Shown here: positions 63,808 through 64,000 of the stretch, in pieces | Numbering within the stretch: position 1 is the first letter of the stretch | Layout: the number at the start of each line of letters is the position of its first letter | Origin: Bdellovibrionales bacterium | GTDB taxonomy: Bacteria; Bdellovibrionota; Bacteriovoracia; Bacteriovoracales; Bacteriovoracaceae | Assembly: GCA_018646675.1 (NCBI GenBank) | Contig: JABGUH010000034.1 | Span: forward strand, 1 to 64,000 | Reading direction: 5' to 3' | DNA: 64,000 nucleotides | Notes under the pieces: generated by a model | What the model was told of the DNA's origin: nothing | Database searches by the model: none | The model's input: only the letters and a program-made list of their open reading frames with translations | Position numbers and translations under genes: made by a program

Positions 63808-63975
63808 ATGCCACATGTAAAAGGGGGAGAGCAATCCCCAAACAACAAGAGCAAGGATAGTAGTACGGTTCAAACAGTTGATCGTCTACCTTCACTACGA
63901 AGAGATTTGACTGGAGTAAAGCCCATTCGGTCTATTACTCAGATTAAAAGTATCCGTCGCAATAATAGCAAGTAG
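63808..63975 (+). CDS. Small basic protein of unknown function
   Basis: 55 residues, MPHVKGGEQ ... RRNNSK, with net positive charge and no hydrophobic segment. AAGGAGG lies just before the ATG, followed by GGTCCC, and the stop is TAG at 63973-63975. The gene lies downstream of a structured leader and may be the first of an operon that continues beyond the window. No family was recognised. Confidence 0.5.
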   Translation: MPHVKGGEQSPNNKSKDSSTVQTVDRLPSLRRDLTGVKPIRSITQIKSIRRNNSK

Positions 63976-64000
63976 CAATTTAAGTGCGGAGCAGTTAGTT

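Overview
The window is about 64 kb of AT-leaning bacterial chromosome, densely packed in short-spaced or overlapping operons and mostly read on the minus strand. Gene content suggests a Gram-negative organism of the old Deltaproteobacteria (Bdellovibrionota, SAR324 or Myxococcota-like). Pointers are the order rpsB-tsf-pyrH-frr-uppS-cdsA-rseP-tsaB-psd-pssA, FtsY with an N-terminal membrane segment, zapA next to RNase Y, a fused ccoNO cytochrome oxidase, large lipoproteins built of tail-fibre-like or Ig-like modules, and a TatT-type TRAP transporter. No rRNA, tRNA, CRISPR array, transposase or prophage was recognised. The exact phylum is an inference.

Layout. 1-3115: left-truncated giant surface lipoprotein with tail-fibre-like modules. 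3347-6947: KdsD/KpsF sugar-phosphate isomerase, a small lipoprotein, a HEAT-repeat protein and a coiled-coil membrane protein. 7114-12246: a respiratory cluster of an octaheme HAO-family cytochrome, a tetraheme cytochrome, a Tat-exported four-cluster ferredoxin and an NrfD-type quinone-site membrane protein, followed by a PabC-like enzyme. 12449-23496: a long housekeeping block (tig, truA, phospholipid genes, tsaB, rseP, cdsA, uppS, frr, pyrH, tsf, rpsB) with a structured rpsB leader. 23661-28807: ftsK, an unknown gene, groEL and groES. 29065-33379: ClC channel, small secreted or membrane proteins and a secreted caspase-like protein. 33564-41306: a complete cbb3 oxidase and assembly cluster (ccoI-S-NO-Q-P-G plus a SafE-like protein). 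41386-43128: an ExbB/ExbD/ExbD proton-driven module. 43276-48033: rimO and a large Ig-like lipoprotein. 48283-50704: a sigma-54 response regulator, a mini DHp-like protein and an unknown exported protein. 50720-55012: epmA, ftsY, zapA, rny. 55027-63420: a TatT-P-Q-M TRAP transporter operon that continues into a KP-rich protein and a PreP-type M16 protease. 63421-64000: a structured leader and a small ORF.

How they work together. The HAO/NrfCD-like cluster looks like a quinone-linked periplasmic electron-transfer route, probably nitrogen-compound chemistry, beside a high-affinity cbb3 oxidase, so the host appears to respire at low oxygen with alternatives. The envelope theme is strong: two giant lipoproteins, a proton-driven ExbB/D motor, a secreted caspase-like protein and a periplasmic TPR-coupled TRAP importer.

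The most notable observations are the HAO/NrfCD-like cluster with an internal terminator, a probable pseudoknotted S2-type leader on rpsB, a groEL frame with no usable start codon, a phosphatidylserine-decarboxylase homologue that has lost its catalytic motifs, the caspase-like/small-secreted-protein pair, and a 63-residue protein resembling an isolated histidine-kinase dimerisation helix.
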